Assembly: GCA_031286695.1 (NCBI GenBank)
Contig: JAITTY010000017.1
Span: 124,001 to 188,000 of the forward strand
Length of the DNA stretch: 64,000 nt
Reading direction: 5' to 3'
From: Sphingobacterium sp.
GTDB taxonomy: Bacteria; Bacteroidota; Bacteroidia; Sphingobacteriales; Sphingobacteriaceae
A program made the position numbers and the translations under genes. The notes beneath the pieces are model-generated. The model saw only the letters and a list, made by a program, of their open reading frames with translations, made no database searches and was not told where the DNA came from. How positions within the stretch are numbered: the first letter of the stretch is position 1; each line of letters begins with the position of its first letter. Below, piece by piece: positions 34,620 to 42,847 of the stretch.

Positions 34620-35762
34620 ATGACTACAAAATTAAATAACCCTGTATGGGTGATGAGTTCTGCATTTGATAAATTATCCTTACCAGAGTTGATTCAGACA
34701 ACCAAGAGAATTGGAGCCGGTGGTATAGACCTTTGTGTCTTTAGAAAAGATGGTACTCGTGAAGATCATACCGCAACACATTTGGATTATGATGATTTTA
34801 CTCCTGCAAAAGCGACGGAAATAATTGAGCTGTTCAATCAGGCTGATTTAAAACTTTCGCTTGGTGCTTTTGAAAATATGATTGGTGGAGATCCTGAACA
34901 ACGCGTAAAGAATCAAAATCATTTATTAAAACTGATCCGCATAGCACATTTGCTTGGTGGTGACGCAAATAACGTCAAGGTAGGGACATTTGTCGGTTAT
35001 AATCACGAACTGGGAAATCAAATCGATGGATTTCAGAAAAATCTTGAAGAATACAAACGTGTATTTGCCCCTATCGTGAATTATGCAGAGAGTTTAGGTG
35101 TAACCATTCTTTATGAGAACTGCCCAATGGAAGGCTGGCGTTCATCACGTTATAGCTCTACCTATAACAATCTTCCTGCAGTGCTAGCCGCTCGTAAATT
35201 AATGTATGCGATGATACCAAGCAAAGCTCATGGCGAAATCTATGATCCTTCACATGATGTCTGGCAAAATACAAATCCAATTGAGGTAATCCGCAATACG
35301 GATATTGCACGACTGCAACGTATACATGTGAAAACCACACGTAATTTGCAGACTGCAGCACGCATTGATTGGGGCGGGATGTATCCAATGCAACATGTTG
35401 ATGCGGAATTGGCTAAAAAAGCCAATGTAAGTATACCAGGCCATGACTGGGATAGACATCATTACGAAGCCATGTTGCCGGGTTTTGGTGGTTCTGACAG
35501 TATGGATTGGAGAGGTTTTGTTGACTTATTGCAAGAACGTGGTTTCAGTGGGCCTTTTGAAATTGAAAATGAAGCTAAAAATTCGAAAGATACAGGTGAT
35601 TTTTCTGCAACAGTTCAAGGCTTTACTACCTGTCTTAACTTTTTAGCGCCGATGTTATGGGATCTAGAAGCTGAGGTGGGCTACTCTTATAAGAAATCTC
35701 AACCTTTAAAAGACCTGAACGTAAAAGATATTCCGGTCGTTACAATGGCTGACTTAAGTTAG
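34620..35762 (+). CDS. Sugar phosphate isomerase/epimerase-like TIM-barrel protein
   Basis: A 380-residue protein of the xylose isomerase-like TIM barrel (AP endonuclease family 2) superfamily. Characteristic pieces include GAGGIDLCVFRKDG, the metal-site-like Glu in VTILYENCPMEGW, YDPSHDVWQ (Asp/His pair), RIHVKTTR and a late PFEIENE. These fit the metal-binding Glu/Asp/His residues of sugar isomerases and epimerases. No signal peptide is visible, so it should be cytoplasmic. The substrate cannot be told from sequence; no sugar catabolic genes adjoin it. It stands alone between two terminators after ftsZ. Confidence 0.8.
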   Translation: MTTKLNNPVWVMSSAFDKLSLPELIQTTKRIGAGGIDLCVFRKDGTREDHTATHLDYDDFTPAKATEIIELFNQADLKLSLGAFENMIGGDPEQRVKNQNHLLKLIRIAHLLGGDANNVKVGTFVGYNHELGNQIDGFQKNLEEYKRVFAPIVNYAESLGVTILYENCPMEGWRSSRYSSTYNNLPAVLAARKLMYAMIPSKAHGEIYDPSHDVWQNTNPIEVIRNTDIARLQRIHVKTTRNLQTAARIDWGGMYPMQHVDAELAKKANVSIPGHDWDRHHYEAMLPGFGGSDSMDWRGFVDLLQERGFSGPFEIENEAKNSKDTGDFSATVQGFTTCLNFLAPMLWDLEAEVGYSYKKSQPLKDLNVKDIPVVTMADLS

Positions 35763-35774
35763 TCGAATAAAAAA

Positions 35775-35808
35775 ACACTCCAACAAAATTACTAGTTGTT
35801 GGAGTGTA
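35775..35808. terminator. Bidirectional terminator overlapping the response-regulator stop
   Basis: ACACTCCAACAA (35775-35786) pairs perfectly with TTGTTGGAGTGT (35797-35808). The response regulator's last codons and stop lie inside this hairpin. It serves the convergent isomerase gene as well. Confidence 0.8.
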
Positions 35809-36433
35809 TTCTGAAAAGCTCGATCAATTCAGGAATATTAGAAACATTGAGTTTTTCAAAGATTCTACTTTTATACGTGCTCACAGTTGAAGGGCTTAAC
35901 TCCAACAAGCTAGATACTTCAATAATTCCCAGTCCCTTTATCAATTGCTTGGCAACGTCCACCTCTCTATTTGACAAACGTGCCAACGGATTTAGTTTCG
36001 TCAGTTCAGACTTGCTCTGAGTCAATTTCTGAATGTATAGGTCCTGTACAGTGCTCGACATGTACTTCCCTCTATCCTGAATAGCCAAAATAGCATTGGA
36101 AAGTTCAGCCATTGCTGTTGTTTTATTGAGATAACCCACTGCTCCGGCTTCGATATAACGTAAAGCATAAAGTGATTCGTCGTAAGATGAGAAAATCAAA
36201 ATTTTAATGCTTGGCCGAATTTGAAGGATTTCCTCAACGACACGTATATTATTTCCTCCCGGCATATTAATGTCCAATAATAATAGGTCGAAATCCTCTA
36301 CCTTTATTTTTTCAAGAACCTCGTCAAAGGTTTCAGCTTGGAATATTTCTGCTTTTTGAAGAGTTTCTTTAATAATAACGGAGGCTCCTAATCGTACAAT
36401 GCCGTGGTCGTCTGCTATAAGAATCTTTTTCAT
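35792..36433 (-). CDS. NarL/FixJ-type response regulator
   Basis: A 213-residue two-domain regulator. The receiver domain (1-120) has the acidic pair D8/D9, the phospho-acceptor D54 in LLLDINMP, Ser/Thr near 82 (FSSYD) and K104 in YLNK. A LuxR-type helix-turn-helix (about 148-208: LSNREVDVAKQLIKGLGIIEVSSLLELSPSTVSTYKSRIFEKL) completes it. Its kinase is not in the window, so it is an orphan here. Family members commonly bind DNA as dimers after phosphorylation. The start ATG is followed by a good receiver start (KKILIADDHGIVR). Confidence 0.92.
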   Translation of the reverse strand: MKKILIADDHGIVRLGASVIIKETLQKAEIFQAETFDEVLEKIKVEDFDLLLLDINMPGGNNIRVVEEILQIRPSIKILIFSSYDESLYALRYIEAGAVGYLNKTTAMAELSNAILAIQDRGKYMSSTVQDLYIQKLTQSKSELTKLNPLARLSNREVDVAKQLIKGLGIIEVSSLLELSPSTVSTYKSRIFEKLNVSNIPELIELFRIHSNN

Positions 36434-36663
36434 AGATATGCTATCTGATGCTGGGCTTTAATCACTGTATGAAATAAAGTACTAACAATATACAATATAT
36501 CTTGATATTTTACTAGTTAACGGGCAAATATAAGAAATTAAGTTAATAAAAATTAGTGGGGTGCGAGGTACATATCTTTTTTATAAAATAGGACATGGGC
36601 CAGAAAATATAGCACAATATGAGTTTAACGATAAAAAATTAGCATATTTTAATTAGATTTATG

Positions 36664-36684
36664 TGACAATTATTAGTTTTGTCA
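36664..36684 (+). promoter_or_regulatory. Candidate mscL promoter and small inverted repeat
   Basis: TAGTTTTG (36674-36681) matches TAnnTTTG 30 bases before the mscL ATG. It overlaps an inverted repeat TGACAA (36664-36669) and TTGTCA (36679-36684). No TTG was seen at the expected -33 position. The rest of the 36434-36710 gap is very AT-rich with nothing else recognised. Confidence 0.4.
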
Positions 36685-36710
36685 TAATTCATGGACTAAA
36701 AAATTTAAAT

Positions 36711-37118
36711 ATGGGATTTTTAAAAGAGTTTAAAGAGTTTGCAATGCGCGGCAGCGTAGTAGATCTAGCTGTCGGTGTTGTCATCGGTGGAGCTTTTGGT
36801 AAAATTGTCACCTCATTGGTTGACGATATTATCATGCCGCCTATTGGTTATTTAACAGGTGGTGTTGATTTTTCATCCAAAAAATTGATCTTGAAAGCTG
36901 CTGATGAAGCTACTAAACAAGCTGAAGTATCTATTAATTATGGAAACTTTATTAATGTAATTATTCAATTTTTAATTGTAGCATTCTGTATTTTTTGTGT
37001 TATTAAGGCTTTAAATTCATTGAAACGTAAAGAGGAAGCAGCTCCAGCGGCACCTGCAGCACCGACGAAAGAAGAAACGCTTTTGACTGAGATCAGAGAT
37101 ATTCTGAAAAATAAATAG
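36711..37118 (+). CDS. mscL: Large-conductance mechanosensitive channel
   Basis: A 135-residue channel of the MscL family. The N-terminal amphipathic helix and first membrane helix read FLKEFKEFAMRGSVVDLAVGVVIGGAFGKIVTSLVDDIIMPP, matching the family's best conserved stretch. The second helix lies at about residues 83-103 and a charged C-terminal bundle (EEAAPAAPAAP linker, then TEIRDILKN) ends it. It opens under high membrane tension to release solutes. I start at 36711, where the family's MGFLKEFKEF begins; an in-frame ATG 48 bases upstream would add non-homologous residues. Single-gene unit with its own terminator. Confidence 0.95.
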   Translation: MGFLKEFKEFAMRGSVVDLAVGVVIGGAFGKIVTSLVDDIIMPPIGYLTGGVDFSSKKLILKAADEATKQAEVSINYGNFINVIIQFLIVAFCIFCVIKALNSLKRKEEAAPAAPAAPTKEETLLTEIRDILKNK

Positions 37119-37141
37119 GGTAGGATATATACTTCATTTAT

Positions 37142-37174
37142 AAAAATCAGCACAGTCAAATTGTGCTGATTTTT
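37142..37174 (+). terminator. Terminator after mscL
   Basis: AAAAATCAGCACA (37142-37154) pairs perfectly with TGTGCTGATTTTT (37162-37174). Confidence 0.85.
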
Positions 37175-37267
37175 ATTTTATGGTAGTTGAAAAATTGTTT
37201 TTTGAAGCTGTAGCTGAATAAATTAGCTTGTCTGCTTCACATTAACTTTAAATGTTCGTAATATTGT

Positions 37268-37298
37268 TTGTTTTTGTCTAAAATAAACTTTACTTTTG
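37268..37298 (+). promoter_or_regulatory. Promoter of rpmH-rnpA-yidD-tsaB
   Basis: TTG (37268-37270), exactly 20 nt, TACTTTTG (37291-37298): a perfect Bacteroidota housekeeping promoter. It predicts an untranslated leader of about 50 bases before rpmH. Confidence 0.85.
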
Positions 37299-37357
37299 CA
37301 TTCCTCTTGGGGAGTTTTGTATTAATTGAAGTAAGAACAAATTAGCATAATAGCGTC

Positions 37358-37516
37358 ATGAAAAGAACATTTCAGCCATCGCAAAGAAAAAGAAGAAACA
37401 AACACGGTTTTAGAGAGCGTATGAGCTCTGCAAACGGTAGAAGAGTATTAGCTTCACGTAGAGCCAAAGGTAGAAAACGTCTTACAGTGTCTGACGAATA
37501 CCGTCACAAAGGTTAA
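37358..37516 (+). CDS. rpmH: 50S ribosomal protein L34
   Basis: A 52-residue, very basic protein beginning MKRTFQPSQRKRRNKHGFR and continuing MSSANGRRVLASRRAKGRK, the classic L34 sequence. It is a structural protein of the large subunit. As almost everywhere, it sits directly before rnpA, 60 bases upstream. A perfect promoter lies about 60 bases before its ATG. Confidence 0.97.
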   Translation: MKRTFQPSQRKRRNKHGFRERMSSANGRRVLASRRAKGRKRLTVSDEYRHKG

Positions 37517-37576
37517 TCTTTGACAAGGATCGGTGGCCGCTTATAAGAGCTTTTTCTAATAAGATTAAGTCATCGT

Positions 37577-38005
37577 ATGAAAAATACATTTACAAAAGAA
37601 GAACGGTTATGTGCGAAAAGGCGTATTGATACGCTTTTTAAAAGCGGTTCTTCTTTTGTCTTGTATCCGTTTAGAGTTGTTTTTCTCTTCGAAAAAAACA
37701 ATGGGGCTGACGATATTCCCTCCAGTCAGTCTATTATTTCCGTATCCAAACGTAGGTTCAAAAGAGCAGTTGATCGCAATTCGATTAAGCGAATGATGCG
37801 TGAGAGTTACCGTTTGCAAAAATCGAATGATTTGATTCCGTTTTTGTTGAAACATAATGTAACTTTGTATTTGGCTATTCAATATGTAGGCAAGCAGATC
37901 TTAACGTATGATGTGTTTAGCACCGCAATGAATAAAATGCTGAAAAAATTGCAGGATGAATGTGCTGAAGCTTATTTGGAAAAAGGGGATTCAACCCCTG
38001 TTTAG
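37577..38005 (+). CDS. rnpA: Ribonuclease P protein component
   Basis: A 142-residue protein subunit of RNase P, which trims the 5' leader of pre-tRNAs. The start (FTKEERLCAKRRIDTLFKSGSSF) and the RNA-binding RNR-like motif in KRRFKRAVDRNSIKRMMRESYRL (about 58-80) are typical. The C-terminal tail is about 20 residues longer than E. coli RnpA and its codons overlap the start of yidD by 50 bases in another frame. Order rpmH-rnpA-yidD is the common one. Confidence 0.96.
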   Translation: MKNTFTKEERLCAKRRIDTLFKSGSSFVLYPFRVVFLFEKNNGADDIPSSQSIISVSKRRFKRAVDRNSIKRMMRESYRLQKSNDLIPFLLKHNVTLYLAIQYVGKQILTYDVFSTAMNKMLKKLQDECAEAYLEKGDSTPV

Positions 38006-38210
38006 TTTTATTTTCTTGGCTATTATTCGGTTTTACCAGGTTTTTATTTCACCATTTTTGGGTGCTAATTGTAGATACACGCCGACCTGTTCTCAATACG
38101 GAAAGGAGGCTATTCTGAAATATGGACCTTTTAAAGGTGGCTGGATGGCTTTAAAACGAATTGCACGTTGCAACCCTTGGGGTGGGCATGGACATGATCC
38201 TGTGCCATGA
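37956..38210 (+). CDS. yidD: Membrane protein insertion efficiency factor YidD
   Basis: An 84-residue membrane-associated protein. The core IRFYQVFISPFLGANCRYTPTCSQY with its two cysteines, and CNPWGGHGHDPVP at the end, are the family's hallmark. It assists YidC-dependent membrane insertion. The start lies 50 bases inside rnpA; no nearer start codon gives the hydrophobic N-terminus (LFSFIFLAIIRF). yidC, often next in other phyla, is not here; tsaB follows, with its first ATG overlapping the yidD stop (ATGA). Confidence 0.93.
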   Translation: MNVLKLIWKKGIQPLFSFIFLAIIRFYQVFISPFLGANCRYTPTCSQYGKEAILKYGPFKGGWMALKRIARCNPWGGHGHDPVP

Positions 38211-38932
38211 TTTCAATAATGACGATGAATAATTTAATTTTACAAATTGATACTTCAACCACGATTTGCTCGGTTGCCCTAAGTGAAAATGGTGAGACAC
38301 TAGCGGTTATCGATCTCGATGAACCGAATGCCCATGCCGCTAAATTGACTGTTTTGATTGCGGAAATCCTTACACAGACAAATCGAACGATGCAGGATTT
38401 AAGTGCTGTGGCGGTGAGCATGGGACCGGGCTCTTATACAGGTTTACGTATAGGGGTGTCGACGGCCAAAGGTCTCTGTTATGCGTTAGATATACCTTTA
38501 ATCGCTATTAATACGTTAGAAGCTTTGTTTCTAGGGTATAAGGGGCAATTTGATACAACAGAAGGTGAAGTTTATCTTCCCATGATCGATGCCCGTCGTA
38601 TGGAGGTATATACGGCCGTTTATGACCATAATGCTGCATTAGTGAAAGCAACATCAGCAGAAATTATCGATGCGGATTATTTTAATGAATTGTTGTCAAG
38701 CTACAGCCGTGTTCATCTATTTGGTTCGGGAGCCGATAAATTTGAAGATTTGTTTAGTTCAACAGACCGTGTGAATATCCTAACTGGCTTTAATGATTCT
38801 GCGGCTTTTCTATCGACGTTGGCTTTTGATAAATTTCAGCGGAAAGAGTTTGAGGATATTGCTTATTTCGAGCCATTCTATCTTAAAGATTTTTTGGTTA
38901 CCCCAGCAAAGAAAAAGGTTGGCTTATTATAG
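38207..38932 (+). CDS. tsaB: tRNA threonylcarbamoyladenosine biosynthesis protein TsaB
   Basis: A TsaB protein of about 235-241 residues, an inactive paralogue of TsaD that scaffolds the TsaBDE complex making t6A37. The ASKHA start ILQIDTSTTICSVAL and the phrase VSMGPGSYTGLRIGVSTAKGL are the family signatures; the TsaD metal-binding histidines are missing, as expected. Three possible starts exist (38207, 38219, 38225); the first overlaps the yidD stop as ATGA and is kept for that coupling, though the conserved part begins at the last. The stop codon lies inside a hairpin shared with convergent corA. Confidence 0.93.
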   Translation: MISIMTMNNLILQIDTSTTICSVALSENGETLAVIDLDEPNAHAAKLTVLIAEILTQTNRTMQDLSAVAVSMGPGSYTGLRIGVSTAKGLCYALDIPLIAINTLEALFLGYKGQFDTTEGEVYLPMIDARRMEVYTAVYDHNAALVKATSAEIIDADYFNELLSSYSRVHLFGSGADKFEDLFSSTDRVNILTGFNDSAAFLSTLAFDKFQRKEFEDIAYFEPFYLKDFLVTPAKKKVGLL

Positions 38933-38947
38933 CCAACCTTTTCTTTT
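38912..38947. terminator. Bidirectional terminator between tsaB and corA
   Basis: AAAAAGGTTGGCT (38912-38924) pairs with AGCCAACCTTTTC (from 38931), loop TATTAT. The hairpin covers both stop codons; the two genes overlap by 6 bases. Confidence 0.8.
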
Positions 38948-39832
38948 GAACCATAAATAAATAGCCAGGGATATCGCAACCATGATCCCCATGGCGACCG
39001 GGTATCCATAGTACCATTCGAGTTCCGGCATATTTTTAAAGTTCATACCATAAATTCCTGCCACAAAAGTGATGGGCATAAAAAATACGGAGAAAATCGT
39101 CAGGATACGCATAATCTCATTGGTGTGATTAGACGAGATGTTGAAATACACATTAAGCAGTTGAGCTACATTCTCCGATAAGTTTTCGTATAAAGTCGAT
39201 GTACGGACCTGAAGATCTTTTAAATCTCGTGTATATACATCCTTTTTGGATGATGAATGAAAATGCTCGACAACCTCTTTGTAGAGAAAGATCACTTTTC
39301 GTGCAACATCAATCTGCCTTTTGATAAAATAGAGGTTTTTCAATATAGGTTGTTGTTTCATCCGTTTCAAAAATATCAATTCCTCGTATGCATCAATTCG
39401 GGTTGAAAGCTGCTCCAAAGTTTGGCTAAAGGTGAATACAGCAGCAGTCGTGATAAATACAGCTAGTTTACGACTATTCTTTGTTTTGATGGATGTGAAT
39501 TCAATGTTCTTCAGCTTTTCTAAGAATTCGATTCGACGTTTGTGTACTGTAATGACAAAATCATTTCCATAGAATATGGTCAGACGGTCAGTAATCTCGC
39601 CGATGCTGTCGGAATTTTCTTTGAAATTGTCTGACATGACACGAAGAATAACGAAAGTATAGTTCTCAAATTCTTCGATTTTAGGTAGATGCTCAGGTTC
39701 TTTGGAGTCCTTGATAGAAGCTTCATTTAAATTGTAGCGCTCTTTGATGAAGGTGAAATCTTCTGAGGTCGGTTCAGAGATATCTATCCATTCGTAGTTT
39801 GCGATTTCTTTTTCAACAATCGTTCTGACCAT
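38927..39832 (-). CDS. corA: CorA family magnesium/metal transporter
   Basis: A 301-residue CorA-type channel. A long cytoplasmic alpha/beta and helical region (1-240) precedes two C-terminal membrane helices (about 246-265 and 278-295) joined by the signature loop GIYGMNF, the GMN motif that selects Mg2+. The C-terminus carries basic residues (WFKRKGWL). Probably a pentamer importing Mg2+, or Co2+/Ni2+. Length is normal. It follows the OmpH-like gene but is separated by a strong terminator. Confidence 0.92.
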   Translation of the reverse strand: MVRTIVEKEIANYEWIDISEPTSEDFTFIKERYNLNEASIKDSKEPEHLPKIEEFENYTFVILRVMSDNFKENSDSIGEITDRLTIFYGNDFVITVHKRRIEFLEKLKNIEFTSIKTKNSRKLAVFITTAAVFTFSQTLEQLSTRIDAYEELIFLKRMKQQPILKNLYFIKRQIDVARKVIFLYKEVVEHFHSSSKKDVYTRDLKDLQVRTSTLYENLSENVAQLLNVYFNISSNHTNEIMRILTIFSVFFMPITFVAGIYGMNFKNMPELEWYYGYPVAMGIMVAISLAIYLWFKRKGWL

Positions 39833-39873
39833 AAATCTAATTTTAGCAAGGACAAGATAAGAAAGAAAATAAA

Positions 39874-39902
39874 AAAAGCCATCAACGGAGTTGATGGCTT
39901 TT
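39874..39902 (-). terminator. Terminator after the OmpH-like lipoprotein gene
   Basis: AAAAGCCATCAA (39874-39885) pairs with TTGATGGCTTTT (39891-39902). On the minus strand a run of seven T follows. Confidence 0.85.
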
Positions 39903-39920
39903 CTGAATTTTTATGATCTT

Positions 39921-40538
39921 CTATTTGTTTGAAGTTTTATATTCTTCATTTAACTGTTTGATTACTTCATTCGTGATTTCCAAAGATGGGTCAGCATACA
40001 ATACAGTTGGGTTGCTTTTTGAATAGGTCAGCACCAATTTGTAGCCATTTTCTGCTGCATGTTTTTTCAGGAATTCGGTAATTTTATTATAAACATTGTT
40101 GAATTCTTCAGACTCGTCTTTTGCAATAGAGGAAGAAGCCGTTTGGTCTAAACGCGCAAGCTCATCTTGTTTACGTGCTAGCTTCTGTTCAGTAGCTTGT
40201 CTATCAGCAGCAGACATTGTAGCAGCATTTTTTTGGTATTCGGCAACTTCACGTTGGAAAGCAGTACTTTTTGATTGAAGATCCGCTTGTGCTTTCTTTA
40301 CCTTATTTTCAAGCTTTGATTTAATATCTTTAAAATATTGGTATTTTTCAGAAAGGGAATCCGAGTTTAAATAGACGATTTTATCTTTGCTACTTCCTTG
40401 GTTTTCTTTACTTACCGTATTGGAATCGTTTTTAGCAGGTTCGTTTGATGTTTTTGCACCTTGATTACATGATGCAATTGTTCCAACCAATAAAAGGCCA
40501 AAGGAAACTTTCGATACAATTGAAAATATAGTGTTCAT
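39921..40538 (-). CDS. OmpH/Skp-like lipoprotein
   Basis: A 205-residue protein with a lipobox (VGTIASC, Cys24), so it should be a lipoprotein rather than the soluble periplasmic Skp of E. coli. After a polar linker of about 35 residues, IVYLNSDSLSEKYQYF starts the OmpH fold. A long charged coiled-coil (about 70-150) follows, then the C-terminal strand region GYKLVLTYSKSNPTVLYADPSLEIT. Skp/OmpH proteins chaperone outer-membrane proteins through the periplasm. TAGGTTTG (40577-40570 on the minus strand) is a plausible -7 box. No bam genes adjoin it. Confidence 0.88.
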   Translation of the reverse strand: MNTIFSIVSKVSFGLLLVGTIASCNQGAKTSNEPAKNDSNTVSKENQGSSKDKIVYLNSDSLSEKYQYFKDIKSKLENKVKKAQADLQSKSTAFQREVAEYQKNAATMSAADRQATEQKLARKQDELARLDQTASSSIAKDESEEFNNVYNKITEFLKKHAAENGYKLVLTYSKSNPTVLYADPSLEITNEVIKQLNEEYKTSNK

Positions 40539-40675
40539 TTTTTTGTTATTTGCAAATTATTACTGAAAACAAACCTAACATAAAAAAATCGAAATTTTAG
40601 TTTTTAGTAATAAAAAAGTAAAATTATACGACCTATTGCCAATTCAGAATATCGGTTCAATACTTGTTCACGGAC

Positions 40676-40706
40676 TTGATAAATCGGCCAAAATTTCGTA
40701 TTTTTG
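40676..40706 (+). promoter_or_regulatory. Promoter of gyrB
   Basis: TTG (40676-40678), 20 nt, TATTTTTG (40699-40706): a perfect match. It predicts a short leader of roughly 18-20 bases and supports the ATG at 40731. Confidence 0.85.
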
Positions 40707-40730
40707 AATATTACATTTAAGAGGTTTTCA

Positions 40731-42689
40731 ATGAGCGAAGAAAATAAAAATGCATCCACCTATTCGGCCGATAATATTCAGGTATTAGAGGGTTTAGAGG
40801 CGGTTCGTAAGCGTCCATCCATGTATATCGGTGACACCGGTGTAAAAGGATTACACCACTTGGTATACGAGGTAGTTGACAATTCAATCGATGAAGCTGT
40901 AGCAGGGTATTGTACAGATATCTTTGTTACTATCCATAAAGATAATTCGATTTCTGTCCGCGATAACGGTCGGGGTATTCCTACAGGAATCAACAAAAAA
41001 GAAAATAAATCGGCCTTAGAGCTTGTAATGACAGTATTGCACGCTGGAGGTAAATTTGATAAAGATACCTATAAGGTTTCTGGTGGTCTGCATGGTGTTG
41101 GGGTTTCCTGTGTAAACGCCTTGTCTACCCTTTTGAAAGCTGAAGTCCATCGCGATGGAAAGATCTTCCAACAAGAGTACCAAATTGGTAAGCCCTTGTA
41201 TGATGTGAAGGAAGTTGGTGTTTCGGATAAGACTGGTACTATTGTAACATTCCATCCGGATGCAACGATTTTTACGCAGACTACTGTCTATAATTACGAT
41301 ACCTTAGCAAACCGTCTTCGTGAGCTTGCATTTTTAAATAAAGGTGTGAGCTTGACTTTGAATGATGAGCGCGAAACCAACGAAGATGGCTCTGAAAAGA
41401 AAGAAACGTTCTATTCTGAAGGTGGTCTAAAAGAGTTTGTAAAATTTTTAGATGGTAACCGTCAGTCGTTGATTCCTGAGCCTATTTATGTTGAAGGTGT
41501 AAAACAGGGTATTCCTGTCGAACTGGCTTTACAATATAACGATACTTATTCTGAAAATGTCCATTCTTACGTGAACAACATCAATACGATTGAAGGTGGT
41601 TCACATGTGGCGGGTTTCCGTCGTGGTTTGACCCGTACATTGAAAGCTTATGCGGATAAGTCGGGTTTGCTTAAAAACCTAAAAGTAGAAATTACAGGTG
41701 ATGACTTCCGTGAGGGATTGACAGCCGTTATTTCGGTCAAAGTTGCAGAACCTCAGTTTGAAGGTCAAACGAAAACAAAATTAGGAAACTCCGAGGTGAT
41801 GGGCGCTGTTGATGTTGCCGTAGGCGAGATCTTAGGTGTTTATTTGGAAGAGAATCCACGTGAAGCAAAGTCTATTGTTCAGAAGGTTGTAATCGCTGCT
41901 CAGGCACGTGCTGCTGCACGTAAAGCCCGTGATTTGGTGCAACGTAAAACCGTAATGGGCGGTTCTGGACTTCCTGGTAAATTAGCCGATTGTCAAGATA
42001 ATGATCCTACAAAATGCGAAATTTATTTTGTTGAGGGAGATTCTGCGGGCGGTACTGCGAAGTCAGGTCGGGATAGAAAGCATCAGGCAATCATGCCTTT
42101 GCGTGGTAAAATACTTAACGTCGAGAAAGCGATGGAACATAAGATCTACGAAAATGAGGAGATCAAAAATATGTTTACAGCTTTGGGGGTGAGCGTAGGT
42201 ACTGCCGAAGATGCTAAAGCATTGAATCTTGAGAAATTGCGCTATCACCGTATCATTATCATGACCGATGCCGATGTGGATGGGTCCCACATTACAACAT
42301 TGATCTTGACATTCTATTTCAGATACATGAAAGAATTGATTGAAAGAGGATATGTATATATTGCGACACCGCCGCTGTACCAGGTGAAAAAAGGAAAAGA
42401 ACATGAATATGCTTGGAATGAAGACCAACGTATCAATGCTATTCAGCGTTTGAAAGGAACCGGTAAAGAGGACAGTGTACACGTACAACGTTACAAAGGT
42501 CTTGGAGAGATGAATGCAGAACAGTTATGGGATACAACCATGAATCCTGAAACGCGTACATTGAGACAGGTAACTATCGAAAATGCTGCGGAATGTGACC
42601 GAATTTTCTCAATGCTAATGGGGGACGAAGTTGCTCCACGTCGTGAATTTATTGAGAAAAATGCGCGTTATGCTAAAATTGATATTTAA
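40731..42689 (+). CDS. gyrB: DNA gyrase subunit B
   Basis: A 652-residue type IIA topoisomerase subunit. The GHKL ATPase part (YEVVDNSIDEA, RDNGRGIP, GGLHGVGVSCVNALS) is followed by the transducer domain and the TOPRIM domain (EGDSAGGTAKSGRDRKHQAI, then MTDADVDGSHI). A short C-terminal region with KGLGEMNAEQLWDTTMNPETR binds GyrA. At about 650 residues it lacks the 170-residue insert of enterobacterial GyrB. Start chosen at 40731 (MSEENKN) because the in-frame upstream ATG would lie before the predicted transcription start. It lies 2.5 kb from rpmH-rnpA, as around many replication origins. Confidence 0.96.
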   Translation: MSEENKNASTYSADNIQVLEGLEAVRKRPSMYIGDTGVKGLHHLVYEVVDNSIDEAVAGYCTDIFVTIHKDNSISVRDNGRGIPTGINKKENKSALELVMTVLHAGGKFDKDTYKVSGGLHGVGVSCVNALSTLLKAEVHRDGKIFQQEYQIGKPLYDVKEVGVSDKTGTIVTFHPDATIFTQTTVYNYDTLANRLRELAFLNKGVSLTLNDERETNEDGSEKKETFYSEGGLKEFVKFLDGNRQSLIPEPIYVEGVKQGIPVELALQYNDTYSENVHSYVNNINTIEGGSHVAGFRRGLTRTLKAYADKSGLLKNLKVEITGDDFREGLTAVISVKVAEPQFEGQTKTKLGNSEVMGAVDVAVGEILGVYLEENPREAKSIVQKVVIAAQARAAARKARDLVQRKTVMGGSGLPGKLADCQDNDPTKCEIYFVEGDSAGGTAKSGRDRKHQAIMPLRGKILNVEKAMEHKIYENEEIKNMFTALGVSVGTAEDAKALNLEKLRYHRIIIMTDADVDGSHITTLILTFYFRYMKELIERGYVYIATPPLYQVKKGKEHEYAWNEDQRINAIQRLKGTGKEDSVHVQRYKGLGEMNAEQLWDTTMNPETRTLRQVTIENAAECDRIFSMLMGDEVAPRREFIEKNARYAKIDI

Positions 42690-42710
42690 TTGATATTCTC
42701 ATAAAGGAAT

Positions 42711-42748
42711 AAAAAAAGCCTGATGAAATTTTTCATCGGGCTTTTTTT
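42711..42748 (+). terminator. Terminator after gyrB
   Basis: An imperfect stem AAAAAAAGCCTGATGAAA / TTTCATCGGGCTTTTTTT with a T-rich tail. Confidence 0.85.
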
Positions 42749-42847
42749 ATTCCTTTATATTTCCTAATTTCATAAGAGTGAATCACTTTTCTGCCGGGAT
42801 AAAGGGTTCATGGCCTAGCATTTAGCCAATATTAATTAAAACCTATT

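Noticed and set aside
36663..36710. 16-residue N-terminal extension of MscL
   Set aside because: The region contains a -7 box, and MscL proteins start at the following MGFLKEFKEF.
36434..36710. Origin of replication in an AT-rich gap
   Set aside because: AT-rich but without DnaA boxes or iterons.
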